Positions 16,922-25,442 of a stretch of DNA of 54,458 bases are shown piece after piece. The notes beneath the pieces were generated by a model. The model was given only the letters and a program-made list of their open reading frames with translations, did no database searches and was not told the DNA's origin. The position numbers and the translations under genes are program-made. The stretch is taken from the NCBI GenBank assembly GCA_023144895.1, contig JAGLEV010000055.1, positions 1-54,458 on the forward strand, read 5' to 3'. Origin of the DNA: Thiotrichaceae bacterium. Its GTDB lineage: Bacteria; Pseudomonadota; Gammaproteobacteria; Thiotrichales; Thiotrichaceae. Each line of letters opens with the position of its first letter. Within the stretch, counting starts at the first letter, position 1.

Positions 16922-17947
16922 TTGACTACGATGCTAAATAAAATTGCAGTTTATGGTGCAGGTTCATGGGGTACTGCTCTGGCAATCTTATTGGCACGTA
17001 ATGGTCTACAGGTTTTATTGTGGGATATGTCGGCAGAACAAGCCGAGCGAATTAATACTGCACGAGAAAACAAACAGTATATACCCGACACCATCCTGCC
17101 TGATAATTTATGCGTCACTGCCAATCTTGATGACATGTTAGCCTTCTCTCGTTGCCAACTGATTGTCGTGCCCTCTCATGGATTTCGCTCATTACTTAAT
17201 CGTATGCAGGATGGAGTCACCGCAGATCATAGTATCTTTTGGGCAAGCAAAGGGATTGAGGTTGACAGTGGTATGTTGCTACATGAGATCATGCAAGAGA
17301 TTTTACCCAACAACCACTATGGCGTTGTCTCTGGTCCTACTTTTGCGCTAGAAGTTGCTAAAGGTCTACCCACCGCAATGACCGTTGCAGGTAACTCACT
17401 ACAATCAAGCCAAGCACTCTCTCAAGCCTTACAAGGTAATAATGTGCGTATTTACACTAGCACAGATGTCATTGGTGTTGAGTTAGGTGGTGCCGTTAAA
17501 AATGTACTCGCGATTGCTGCAGGTATCGCTGATGGCTTGGGCTTTGGTGCTAATGCACGAGCTGCCTTAATTACACGGGGACTCACTGAAACTCGCCGAC
17601 TCGCTAAAGTGCTGGGCGCTCAAGATGAGACGCTGATGGGGCTTGCAGGCTTAGGTGATCTTGTTCTTACCTGTACTGATAACCAATCACGTAATCGTCG
17701 CCTAGGACTCGCTCTAGGGCTAGGCAAAACAATAGAGCAAGCACAAGAAGAGATAGGTCAAGCGATAGAAGGCTTAAAAACCTCTCAATCTGTTAAGTTA
17801 CTAGCACAACGAGCAGGTGTTGAAATGCCGATTTGTGACTTAGTCTATAAAATTTTATACCAACAGCTCCCACCTCAACAAGCGGTGGAAACCTTGTTAT
17901 CACGCCAACAGAAAGCGGAAGCTAGCGATATAGCCAAGGTTATATAA
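16922..17947 (+). CDS. gpsA: Glycerol-3-phosphate dehydrogenase [NAD(P)+]
   Basis: GpsA reduces dihydroxyacetone phosphate to sn-glycerol-3-phosphate, the start of phospholipid synthesis. The protein (341 residues) shows the Rossmann motif VYGAGSWGTALA, the GPTFALEVAKGLPTA motif and the catalytic GAVKNVLAIAAGIADGLGFG region. The start is ambiguous: TTG 16922 is well spaced from AAGGAAG at 16909-16915, while ATG 16931 is three codons further in. The gene ends the rhodanese-grxC-secB-gpsA block; cysE, which follows in E. coli, is absent here. Confidence 0.95.
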   Translation: MTTMLNKIAVYGAGSWGTALAILLARNGLQVLLWDMSAEQAERINTARENKQYIPDTILPDNLCVTANLDDMLAFSRCQLIVVPSHGFRSLLNRMQDGVTADHSIFWASKGIEVDSGMLLHEIMQEILPNNHYGVVSGPTFALEVAKGLPTAMTVAGNSLQSSQALSQALQGNNVRIYTSTDVIGVELGGAVKNVLAIAAGIADGLGFGANARAALITRGLTETRRLAKVLGAQDETLMGLAGLGDLVLTCTDNQSRNRRLGLALGLGKTIEQAQEEIGQAIEGLKTSQSVKLLAQRAGVEMPICDLVYKILYQQLPPQQAVETLLSRQQKAEASDIAKVI

Positions 17948-17959
17948 TCGTTATTAACG

Positions 17960-17979
17960 GATTGAAGTTCACTCTACCG
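17960..17979. repeat. Copy of a short REP-like repeat
   Basis: The stretch with TGAAGTTCACTCTACCG resembles copies at 45891 and 50105-50157 (pattern around AAGT..., then CTACCG or CTACAG). It lies between the convergent gpsA and srkA genes. Confidence 0.35.
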
Positions 17980-17993
17980 TTGTCATTCCTGAC

Positions 17994-18983
17994 TCACCAA
18001 ATTAATGCAGGCTCATTCATTAATGCCGCCTGTTCCCGCAATGACAAGACATGATCTTCCCAGTAGTTAATGGTATTAAACCAAGGAAATGCTTGTGGAA
18101 AAGCAGGATCTTTCCAGCGAGAGCCTAGCCATGCTGCATAATGAATCATACGAAGCGTCCTCAACGCCTCAATCAATACTAATTCACGTGGATCAAACTC
18201 ATAAAACTGCTCATAGCCCACCAATAAATCACCCAGCCGAGCCTGCATAAACTGACGATCACCTGATAAGAACATCCATAAATCCTGAATAGCGGGGCCG
18301 GTACGAGCATCATCAAAATCAACAATATGGGGAGTTTCTTCACGATATAAAATATTACTAGGATGACAATCGCCATGTAAGCGAATTTTGGCAAAATTAC
18401 CTGCACGCTCAAAGCTTGCCTCAATTTGCACTAATAAATCATTCACCAATGTTGTGTAAGGCTCTAGTAAATAATCAGGAATAAAATTATTATCCAGCAA
18501 CCACTGTTTGGGTCGATAACCAAAACTCTCTATCGTTAAACTAGGACGATGCTCAAAAGACTGTGTTGCCCCCATGGCATGAATACGACCAATAAAGCGC
18601 CCAAGTTGCTCCAATTGATCCGTATTATCCACTTCAAAAGCACGACCCCCTCGATTAGGATATAAAGCAAAACGAAAACCATTATGCTCTAGCAAGCTTT
18701 GACCCGCACTATCAACTAAAGGAGGAATGACAGGAATTTCTTGCTCTGCCAAGTCCAAGGTAAATTGATGCTCTTCTATTATTGCCTCATCTGTCCAGCG
18801 ATTAGGACGATAAAATTTGGCAATAATCGCTTCCTTATCCTCAACACCCACCCGATAAACTCGATTTTCATAGCTATTCAGTGCCAAAAAAGCACCATCA
18901 CACTCAATACCCTGTGACTCAATCGCATCCAACATAGAATCAGGTGTTAAGTGATGAAAAGACGATATACTTTGGTCACTCAT
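17994..18983 (-). CDS. srkA: Stress response kinase A (SrkA/YihE)
   Basis: SrkA is a Ser/Thr kinase with an aminoglycoside-phosphotransferase-like fold, linked to survival under oxidative and envelope stress. The 329-residue protein has SYENRVYRVG and AIIAKFYRP in the N-lobe, the catalytic loop LHGDCHPSNILY and the metal-binding VDFDDARTGPAIQD. Length is typical. It starts three bases after the amidotransferase stop, so it is the last gene of the purD-to-srkA minus-strand run. Confidence 0.93.
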   Translation of the reverse strand: MSDQSISSFHHLTPDSMLDAIESQGIECDGAFLALNSYENRVYRVGVEDKEAIIAKFYRPNRWTDEAIIEEHQFTLDLAEQEIPVIPPLVDSAGQSLLEHNGFRFALYPNRGGRAFEVDNTDQLEQLGRFIGRIHAMGATQSFEHRPSLTIESFGYRPKQWLLDNNFIPDYLLEPYTTLVNDLLVQIEASFERAGNFAKIRLHGDCHPSNILYREETPHIVDFDDARTGPAIQDLWMFLSGDRQFMQARLGDLLVGYEQFYEFDPRELVLIEALRTLRMIHYAAWLGSRWKDPAFPQAFPWFNTINYWEDHVLSLREQAALMNEPALIW

Positions 18984-18986
18984 TGT

Positions 18987-20768
18987 CTATAGTCCATTCG
19001 TTTGTAGCCAAAATTCTAATAAGGTCAAATGCCACAGTTTACTACCCTTAATACGGGTTAGATGACTTTCTGGATTGGCTAATAATTTATCAATATAAGC
19101 GCGTTGATAAATCCCACGCTCACGACATTGTTGTGAATTCAAAATATCCTGCATAAAGCTCAAAAATTCCCCACGCACAAACTTTAATGCAGGCACAGGA
19201 AAATAGCCTTTAGGACGATCAATCACACTATCAGGCACTCGTCCACGGGCAATTTTCTTTAGAATATATTTACCCTGATCACGTAGCTTCATTTCAATCG
19301 GCAACATTGCTGCCAGCTCAACCAACTCATGATCCAAGAAAGGAACACGTGCTTCTAAGCCCCACGCCATGGTCATATTATCAACACGTTTAACAGGATC
19401 ATCAACAATCAATGTGGTCGTATCCGCGCGTAAGACAGCATCAATAAAGCTATCGGCATGAGGGGTTTCTAATAAGTCCTTCATTAGTTCTGAGGTAAAA
19501 TCACGATCAATATACTCTGGCGTTAATAGCTGAGTCATTTCATCATGATCACGATCAAAATAATGTTGACGAAAACTCATGAGAGCATCATCACTTGCAG
19601 TAAAACTTTTTTGCATTTCTGGATACCAGAAGTAACCACCAAACACCTCATCTGCACCCTGCCCTGATTGTACTACTTTGACATCTTTTGCCACCTGCTC
19701 AGACAGCAAGTAGAAGCCAATCGCATCTTGTCCAAACATCGGTTCAGACATATTCGCAACCGCTTCAGGTAAGCGCTGCAAGGTCATTTCATTAGGAATA
19801 TGGACTTTATGATGTTGCGTTTTAAAACGCTCAACAACAGCATCAGAAAACTCATATTCATTGCCCTTCTCTTCGGGTTGATCATCAAAGCCAATGGTAA
19901 AGGTACGAATGTCATTCACACCCACTTCATCCAATAAAGCGACTAATAAGCTAGAATCCAAACCACCTGAGAGCAACACCCCCACAGGAACATCAGCAAT
20001 ATTATTACGACGTTTAACCGCTATTTTTAATGCCTCATGAATACGACCAATCCACTCTTGCTCATCACAAGACTCTTGTGAAGGTTTGGCACTCAAAGTC
20101 CAGTAGCATTCTAGTTTAGATTCGCCCCCTTGGGTCAAGGTCAGCGTATGCCCTGGCTCTAATTTACGGATACCTTTTAAAATAGTTCTTGGTGCAGGCA
20201 CAACGGCATGTAGAGAGAATAAATTATGCAATGCAGCAGGATCTAAATCAGTATCGACACCACTTTGAGTCAATAAAGCTTGTGTATTGGAAGCAAAAGC
20301 AAAGCCATTCTTACCAAAATGATAATAAACGGGCTTGATACCTAAGCGATCCCGTCCAACAAATAAAATCTTCTCTTTCAAATCCCAAATAGCAAAGGCA
20401 AACATACCCTGAAAACGCTTAACACACTCCTTTCCCCATTGTGCATAAGCTTTGAGAATCACTTCAGTATCACCTGTTGAACTAAAGTGGTGACCTTTTT
20501 GCTCTAAAGTTTTGCGTAGTTCAGGATGATTATAAATCGTGCCATTAAAAACTAAAGCCAAGCTCAAGTCAGTATCAATCATTGGCTGATTGGCTTTTTC
20601 AGTAAGATCAAGAATTGATAAACGTCGATGACCAAAGGCTAACGATCCATCAGAAAAACTCCCTGCATGATCAGGACCACGAGACTCTAAACGCCTCATC
20701 ATCTGATCAATTCCCGCAAGATCTGCTAAAGAGCCATCAAACCTTAATTCGCCACAAATTCCACACAT
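18987..20768 (-). CDS. Asparagine-synthetase-family amidotransferase, NAGGN type
   Basis: The 593-residue enzyme has an N-terminal glutamine amidotransferase domain beginning MCGICGE, with Cys2 as nucleophile, and a synthetase domain with the PP-loop SGGLDSS (267-273). The text LHNLFSLHAVVPAPRTILKGIRKLEPG and the overall length match the family that amidates N-acetylglutaminylglutamine, a dipeptide osmolyte, better than AsnB itself. In that pathway the partner is a GNAT/ATP-grasp protein (Ngg), which I do not see next to it. AsnB-like asparagine synthesis remains an alternative. Neighbours are glutathione reductase and srkA, which together suggest stress tolerance. Confidence 0.8.
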   Translation of the reverse strand: MCGICGELRFDGSLADLAGIDQMMRRLESRGPDHAGSFSDGSLAFGHRRLSILDLTEKANQPMIDTDLSLALVFNGTIYNHPELRKTLEQKGHHFSSTGDTEVILKAYAQWGKECVKRFQGMFAFAIWDLKEKILFVGRDRLGIKPVYYHFGKNGFAFASNTQALLTQSGVDTDLDPAALHNLFSLHAVVPAPRTILKGIRKLEPGHTLTLTQGGESKLECYWTLSAKPSQESCDEQEWIGRIHEALKIAVKRRNNIADVPVGVLLSGGLDSSLLVALLDEVGVNDIRTFTIGFDDQPEEKGNEYEFSDAVVERFKTQHHKVHIPNEMTLQRLPEAVANMSEPMFGQDAIGFYLLSEQVAKDVKVVQSGQGADEVFGGYFWYPEMQKSFTASDDALMSFRQHYFDRDHDEMTQLLTPEYIDRDFTSELMKDLLETPHADSFIDAVLRADTTTLIVDDPVKRVDNMTMAWGLEARVPFLDHELVELAAMLPIEMKLRDQGKYILKKIARGRVPDSVIDRPKGYFPVPALKFVRGEFLSFMQDILNSQQCRERGIYQRAYIDKLLANPESHLTRIKGSKLWHLTLLEFWLQTNGL

Positions 20769-20777
20769 AGTGATTCC

Positions 20778-22136
20778 TTACTTCATTGTTACCAATTCTT
20801 CGGCACTCACAGGGTGTATTGCTATTGTGTCATCGAAGTCTTTCTTAGTTGCTCCCATACGAATAGCAACAGCAAAACCTTGCAACATTTCATCTGCACC
20901 AAGCCCAATAATATGACAGCCAATAATTTTTTCTTCCTCTCCCAAAACCACTAATTTCATCGCTGTTTTAGGCTTATGACGTGTTAACTGGTGATACATT
21001 GGCACAAAGTCTGTTTTATACACTTTAACCTGATCACCAAATTGCTCTTTTGCCGCTGCTTCACTGAGACCAATAGTACCAATAGGAGGGTGAGTAAACA
21101 TCACGGTAGCAATATCATCATAATTCATCTTACGGTCAGGCATTCCACCATAGAGGCGGTCACCTAAGCGTCGCCCAGCCGCAATCGCTACAGGGGTTAG
21201 CGGTGCTTTGCCAATAATATCCCCAAGGGCATAAATACCCGCCACATTCGTTTTTTCCTCATCATCAACAGGAATCATGCCATTATCATTGACCTTCACA
21301 GAGGTCTTATCTAAGCCAATCGCATGGGTATTAGGTTGACGCCCAATCGCCCAAATCAAAGCATCGACATCATCAATCGAATCACCGTCGGATAGTTTAA
21401 TGGAGACTTTGCCATCGTCTTGCTTGACCACTTCTGTTATTTTGTCATTGTCATTAAGTGTGATTTTAACACTTTCCATTTCACGACGTAATGACTCTTG
21501 AATCATGCTATCAAAGCCAATTAATACGGGCCAACCTTGATGCAAAACACTCACATCAGAGCCATAGCCATTCATGAGCATGGCAAATTCAAGAGCAATA
21601 TAACCACCACCGACAACCACAACTTTCTGCGGTTGCTCTTCATCAATATCATTAAAGAACTGATCAGAATCCATACCCAAATCAGCACCGATAATATCAT
21701 CAGGAATAATGGGTTGCCCGCCCGTAGCAATAACAATATGATCCGCTGTATATTGTTGACCCTCAACGTCGAGGGTTTTGTCATCAATAAAAGCAGCATG
21801 CCCATCAATAACATCAATTCCTTTGTCATTAAGATAATCGTAGTACCAGTCATTGATACCACCGATCATATTGTCACGCTTCATGACCAATTTTTCCCAG
21901 TTTAACCCCCCATTTTCAACGGCAAAACCATAGTCTTTCGCATCTTCAATAGCATGAGCTAAACCTGCGCCATACCACATCACTTTTTTGGGAACACAGC
22001 CCACATTAACGCAAGTTCCACCCAGCTCACTGGACTCAATAACCGCACATTTAGCGCCATAACTTGCCGCTCTTTCCACAACGGAAATACCGCCACTACC
22101 TGCGCCAATGGCGATTACATCATAATGCTGACTCAT
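20778..22136 (-). CDS. gor: Glutathione-disulfide reductase
   Basis: Gor reduces glutathione disulfide with NADPH in the cytoplasm. The 452-residue flavoprotein has the FAD motif GAGSGG (11-16), the redox-active CVNVGCVPKK (Cys42 and Cys47), the NAD(P) motif VVGGGYIALEFA, and the C-terminal GLGADEMLQGFAVAIRMG and HPVSAEELVTM with the active His. This is a normal length. It would recycle the glutathione used by GrxC. It follows the unknown 22148 gene by 11 bases and belongs to the same operon. Confidence 0.95.
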   Translation of the reverse strand: MSQHYDVIAIGAGSGGISVVERAASYGAKCAVIESSELGGTCVNVGCVPKKVMWYGAGLAHAIEDAKDYGFAVENGGLNWEKLVMKRDNMIGGINDWYYDYLNDKGIDVIDGHAAFIDDKTLDVEGQQYTADHIVIATGGQPIIPDDIIGADLGMDSDQFFNDIDEEQPQKVVVVGGGYIALEFAMLMNGYGSDVSVLHQGWPVLIGFDSMIQESLRREMESVKITLNDNDKITEVVKQDDGKVSIKLSDGDSIDDVDALIWAIGRQPNTHAIGLDKTSVKVNDNGMIPVDDEEKTNVAGIYALGDIIGKAPLTPVAIAAGRRLGDRLYGGMPDRKMNYDDIATVMFTHPPIGTIGLSEAAAKEQFGDQVKVYKTDFVPMYHQLTRHKPKTAMKLVVLGEEEKIIGCHIIGLGADEMLQGFAVAIRMGATKKDFDDTIAIHPVSAEELVTMK

Positions 22137-22147
22137 AAGAGTATTCC

Positions 22148-22834
22148 TTAAATAGTATTGTAACGTTCAACGACACTACGCACGTGCTGTGGGTAACTTA
22201 AACGATTCATTTCGGACATTGCTTTGGCAAAAAAGTCCTGTTGTTGTTCGGGAAAATAGTGAATTAATGTTTTATAAGCTGAATCCATTAATTCAGGATT
22301 ATTACTGCGTGTCGCAATAATTGCATAGTTAAAGATTAACTGTTGCCAGTGCTCATTATAACTCCCTTTATAATCCCCCATGATGGCAAAGGGTGTACTG
22401 GCGGCAATAATAAAAGAAACGACTTCATATAATGCTTCTAATCGAATCTTATCCTCTGTTTGATTAGCATTCACAGCCAAAGAATCAACGATCAAGTCTA
22501 ACTGATTAATCCTACCTCCCTGACGACAAACCCAGTAAGCAAAGCTAATGACGGTATAGTTAAAGCCTTGCCGTAGCTCTGAATCCTTCCTTGTTTCAAA
22601 ATAGAGTGTTCGTAATAACTCTAAATTCAACTCCGTTATTTCTTCAATGTCAGTTTCAGGAATACTTTCTTCTGTACTAATAATGATAATTAGGTTTTCA
22701 ATAGAATGGGAGATACTGGTACTCAAGCCCGTTGCTCTAGTCTGTAGTTGTTGCTGTAGTGCTTCAAGCACTGTAGCTAACTGTTCATTATCAGCATAAT
22801 TTAGATAATAATGATCAGGAACTAGCGCTGACAC
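22148..22834 (-). CDS. Uncharacterised helical protein between purD and gor
   Basis: A 228-residue protein starting with GTG immediately after the purD stop codon (TAA-GTG), which points to translational coupling. It is predicted mostly helical, with no signal, membrane segment or known motif. A phrase such as RQGFNYTVISFAYWVCRQGGRINQLD hints at repeated helices as in TPR or HEAT-like folds, but I cannot assign a family. The name and function are unknown. Confidence 0.7.
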   Translation of the reverse strand: MSALVPDHYYLNYADNEQLATVLEALQQQLQTRATGLSTSISHSIENLIIIISTEESIPETDIEEITELNLELLRTLYFETRKDSELRQGFNYTVISFAYWVCRQGGRINQLDLIVDSLAVNANQTEDKIRLEALYEVVSFIIAASTPFAIMGDYKGSYNEHWQQLIFNYAIIATRSNNPELMDSAYKTLIHYFPEQQQDFFAKAMSEMNRLSYPQHVRSVVERYNTI

Positions 22835-24121
22835 TTATACCTGCTCTCGTGCGACTGCACGATAACCAATATCAGTTCGACAATACATTTTATTCCACTG
22901 AATTTTATCGATTAAGGCATAAGCACTCTGTTGTGCTTCGGTCACTGAATCTCCCAAGGCGACAGCACAGAGTACACGTCCACCAGAGGTGACTACTTCA
23001 TCATTGCGCATGGCAGTACCTGCATGGAATATTTTGGTATTTTCATTATCATGTGCATCATAACCATCAATGACTTCACCTGAATCATAAGCTTCTGGAT
23101 AACCTCCAGCCGCTAAGACAACACCGAGAGCGCAACGTGAATCCCAATGGATAGTCTGCTGATCTAAAGTTCCCTCTAACGCTGACTCAATGAGCTCAAC
23201 AAGGTCTGATTGTAAACGCATCATAATGGGCTGAGTCTCAGGATCACCAAAGCGTACATTATATTCCAGAATTTTAGAATGCCCTTCTGCATCAATCATT
23301 AGCCCTGCATAAAGGAATCCAGTAAAATCATTACCTTCTGCTGCCATGCCTTTAACCGTTGGCTCGATAATATCGCGTATCGCAGCGGCTTGAATATCAG
23401 CCGTTAATACTGGAGCGGGAGAATAAGCCCCCATACCCCCCGTATTGGGTCCTAAATCACCATTGTCTCGTGCTTTATGATCTTGGGAGCTAGCCATAGG
23501 TAAGATATTTTTGCCATCAACCATAACAATGAGACTCGCCTCTTCTCCTGTTAGGAAAGCTTCAATAACGACACGATGACCTGCATCACCAAAGGCATTA
23601 CCTGCAAGCATATCTTCAACCGCAACGATTGCCTGCTCTTCTGTTTCTGCAAGAATAACGCCTTTGCCCGCCGCTAAACCATCCGCTTTGATAACAATGG
23701 GTGCGCCTTGTTGTTTAATATAAGCCACAGCTTCTGCTATATCAGTGAAGTTACCATAGGCTGCAGTAGGGATATTATGACGTGCTAAGAAATCCTTAGT
23801 GAAAGCTTTAGAGCCTTCAAGCTGAGCCGCCCCTTGTGTTGGACCAAAACAGCGTAAACCCTGCTTACTAAAACGATTAACAATACCTTCAACTAAAGGT
23901 GCTTCAGGGCCGACAACGGTTAAGCCAATCTTATTATCTTGAGCAAAAGTTAATAGGCTATCAATATCATTAGCGGCAATATCAAGATTAATCAGGTGAT
24001 CTTCTAATGCGGTTCCTGCATTACCAGGTGCAACATAAACTTTACCTGCTTTTGGAGACTGAGCCAGCTTCCATGCTAGTGCGTGTTCACGCCCCCCATT
24101 ACCAATCACCAAAATATCCAT
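22835..24121 (-). CDS. purD: Phosphoribosylamine-glycine ligase (PurD)
   Basis: PurD joins phosphoribosylamine and glycine in the second step of purine synthesis. The 428-residue ATP-grasp enzyme shows the start MDILVIGNGGREHALAW, the YVAPGNAGT motif, the ATP-binding APIVIKADGLAAGKGVI loop, and FLYAGLMID, LEYNVRFGDPETQ. It is the first gene of a minus-strand operon ending with srkA. purH, often next to it, is not in the window. Confidence 0.97.
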   Translation of the reverse strand: MDILVIGNGGREHALAWKLAQSPKAGKVYVAPGNAGTALEDHLINLDIAANDIDSLLTFAQDNKIGLTVVGPEAPLVEGIVNRFSKQGLRCFGPTQGAAQLEGSKAFTKDFLARHNIPTAAYGNFTDIAEAVAYIKQQGAPIVIKADGLAAGKGVILAETEEQAIVAVEDMLAGNAFGDAGHRVVIEAFLTGEEASLIVMVDGKNILPMASSQDHKARDNGDLGPNTGGMGAYSPAPVLTADIQAAAIRDIIEPTVKGMAAEGNDFTGFLYAGLMIDAEGHSKILEYNVRFGDPETQPIMMRLQSDLVELIESALEGTLDQQTIHWDSRCALGVVLAAGGYPEAYDSGEVIDGYDAHDNENTKIFHAGTAMRNDEVVTSGGRVLCAVALGDSVTEAQQSAYALIDKIQWNKMYCRTDIGYRAVAREQV

Positions 24122-24267
24122 TATTATGTCCTTTAAAATCTCAAAACTAAAAGTAGCGTCATTTTAAATCAATGCTGAGAAGTTACAACTAAACTTAATA
24201 CTTTAAATATAGCTTGGGCTTTGGCTCACTATGCTCAGGCTAAAGCTTGATCTATATCGTTAATCAC

Positions 24268-24729
24268 TTACTCTGCCTCAATACGATATAGCTTATGACA
24301 CGCCACACAGTTCTGCATCAAGGTCGAGAGTTGCTCCAAAATATCATTTTTATCACCCATCCCATCCGCATCCAGCGCAAGTTGATCAAACTTTATATGA
24401 GTATCATGACCTAATTTTTTAAACGCCATTGGCAACTTAGCCCCTAGTGTTTCTGGCATGTTACCTCGTGCTGTCATACCACTATGTTTAGCTGATTGTA
24501 TAATTAATGCCATATCCTCTGCTGGTAATGCTGAGGTAATTTGCTGTAGAGATGATAGAAAAGAACGCATTTCTAATAGTACGGCATGGCGCTCTGTAGC
24601 GCTCAAATGTATCGCTGTACGCTGATCTTCAGAGGATGCTGTCATTTTATCCAAAAAGATATAGTTATAAGCACCTGTGCTTATAACTAATAACAGTAAA
24701 GCTATGATTATTAATAATATTTTATTCAT
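24268..24729 (-). CDS. Cytochrome c'-like monohaem protein
   Basis: The 153-residue protein has an uncleaved-looking N-terminal hydrophobic segment (about 4-24) and a single haem site CVACH (141-145) close to the C-terminus. This arrangement with helices before it recalls the four-helix cytochrome c' family, though the chain is on the short side and the anchor is unusual. It should sit in the periplasm with covalently bound haem. It is transcribed alone, 146 bases after purD in the opposite order, and has no obvious redox partner next to it. Confidence 0.75.
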   Translation of the reverse strand: MNKILLIIIALLLLVISTGAYNYIFLDKMTASSEDQRTAIHLSATERHAVLLEMRSFLSSLQQITSALPAEDMALIIQSAKHSGMTARGNMPETLGAKLPMAFKKLGHDTHIKFDQLALDADGMGDKNDILEQLSTLMQNCVACHKLYRIEAE

Positions 24730-24996
24730 GATTATTGTCCTACACTTATAGTGAATGTTATTAAGATTTTTAGTTTAAAAATAGCTAAATACGGTATTTT
24801 TAATCAAATCATTAAAAGTAAATTACCAATAAGCTTTTTATTGCTTACGTTAACCCGAATGAGTGTCTTCAATTAGGATAACGTGGTGTGTCCTGTGCCA
24901 TAGTCATCGCACTGATTCAAATTTAAGTAATAGATTCGATTTTTACCAGTCTACTTCAATACTCATAACCCCCCTACTATTGATGAAGGCAATATT

Positions 24997-25359
24997 ATGA
25001 AACATATTTTAGCACTATTAGTAGCAACAAGCTTACTATTAGCATGTAATGAAAATGACAATAAAATAATTTTAGTGAAAAAAGCAGTGTCGCTTCAAAA
25101 GCGTGTTGTTGCAACGGAGTATCGTATTTTTCTAGAAAAGGGAAAGCACGTGAAATGCTATAGCCGGCTGGCAAGTAAAATTAAAAAGGTGTATAGCTTA
25201 AAAGATGGACAATTACTAGACTTGGTGCCTAGTAGTGCAACAATCCGATATAACAATAGTATTTGGCTTCATGTTTCACCTAGAGGCTATACCGATACTT
25301 GCTACATTGAAACAAAATTTTTAGTCCCTTTATCTAACTACCAAGCCCAACGCCGATAA
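24997..25359 (+). CDS. Small lipoprotein
   Basis: This 120-residue protein begins with a lipoprotein signal, lipobox LLAC with Cys17, so it should be attached to a membrane. After the lipobox comes Asn/Asp/Lys-rich sequence, then a strand-rich region (about 45-115) containing two Cys (KCYSRL, DTCYIE) that could form a disulfide, and an SH3-like look (LDLVPSSATIRYNNSIWLHVSP). No known family is recognised. The GAAGGCAAT ribosome site is good. Confidence 0.75.
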   Translation: MKHILALLVATSLLLACNENDNKIILVKKAVSLQKRVVATEYRIFLEKGKHVKCYSRLASKIKKVYSLKDGQLLDLVPSSATIRYNNSIWLHVSPRGYTDTCYIETKFLVPLSNYQAQRR

Positions 25360-25389
25360 TGATAAAAGATAAAAATTATACAAAAAAAG

Positions 25390-25421
25390 CCCCTATAGTC
25401 ATTAGCAACTATAGGGGGTTT
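25390..25421. terminator. Bidirectional terminator
   Basis: CCCCTATAGT (25390-25399) and ACTATAGGGG (25408-25417) form a perfect 10-bp stem with an 8-nt loop. A run of seven A lies before it and GTTTT after it, so it works on both strands for the two convergent genes around it. Confidence 0.85.
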
Positions 25422-25442
25422 TAACTTCTACTAAACGAAAGG

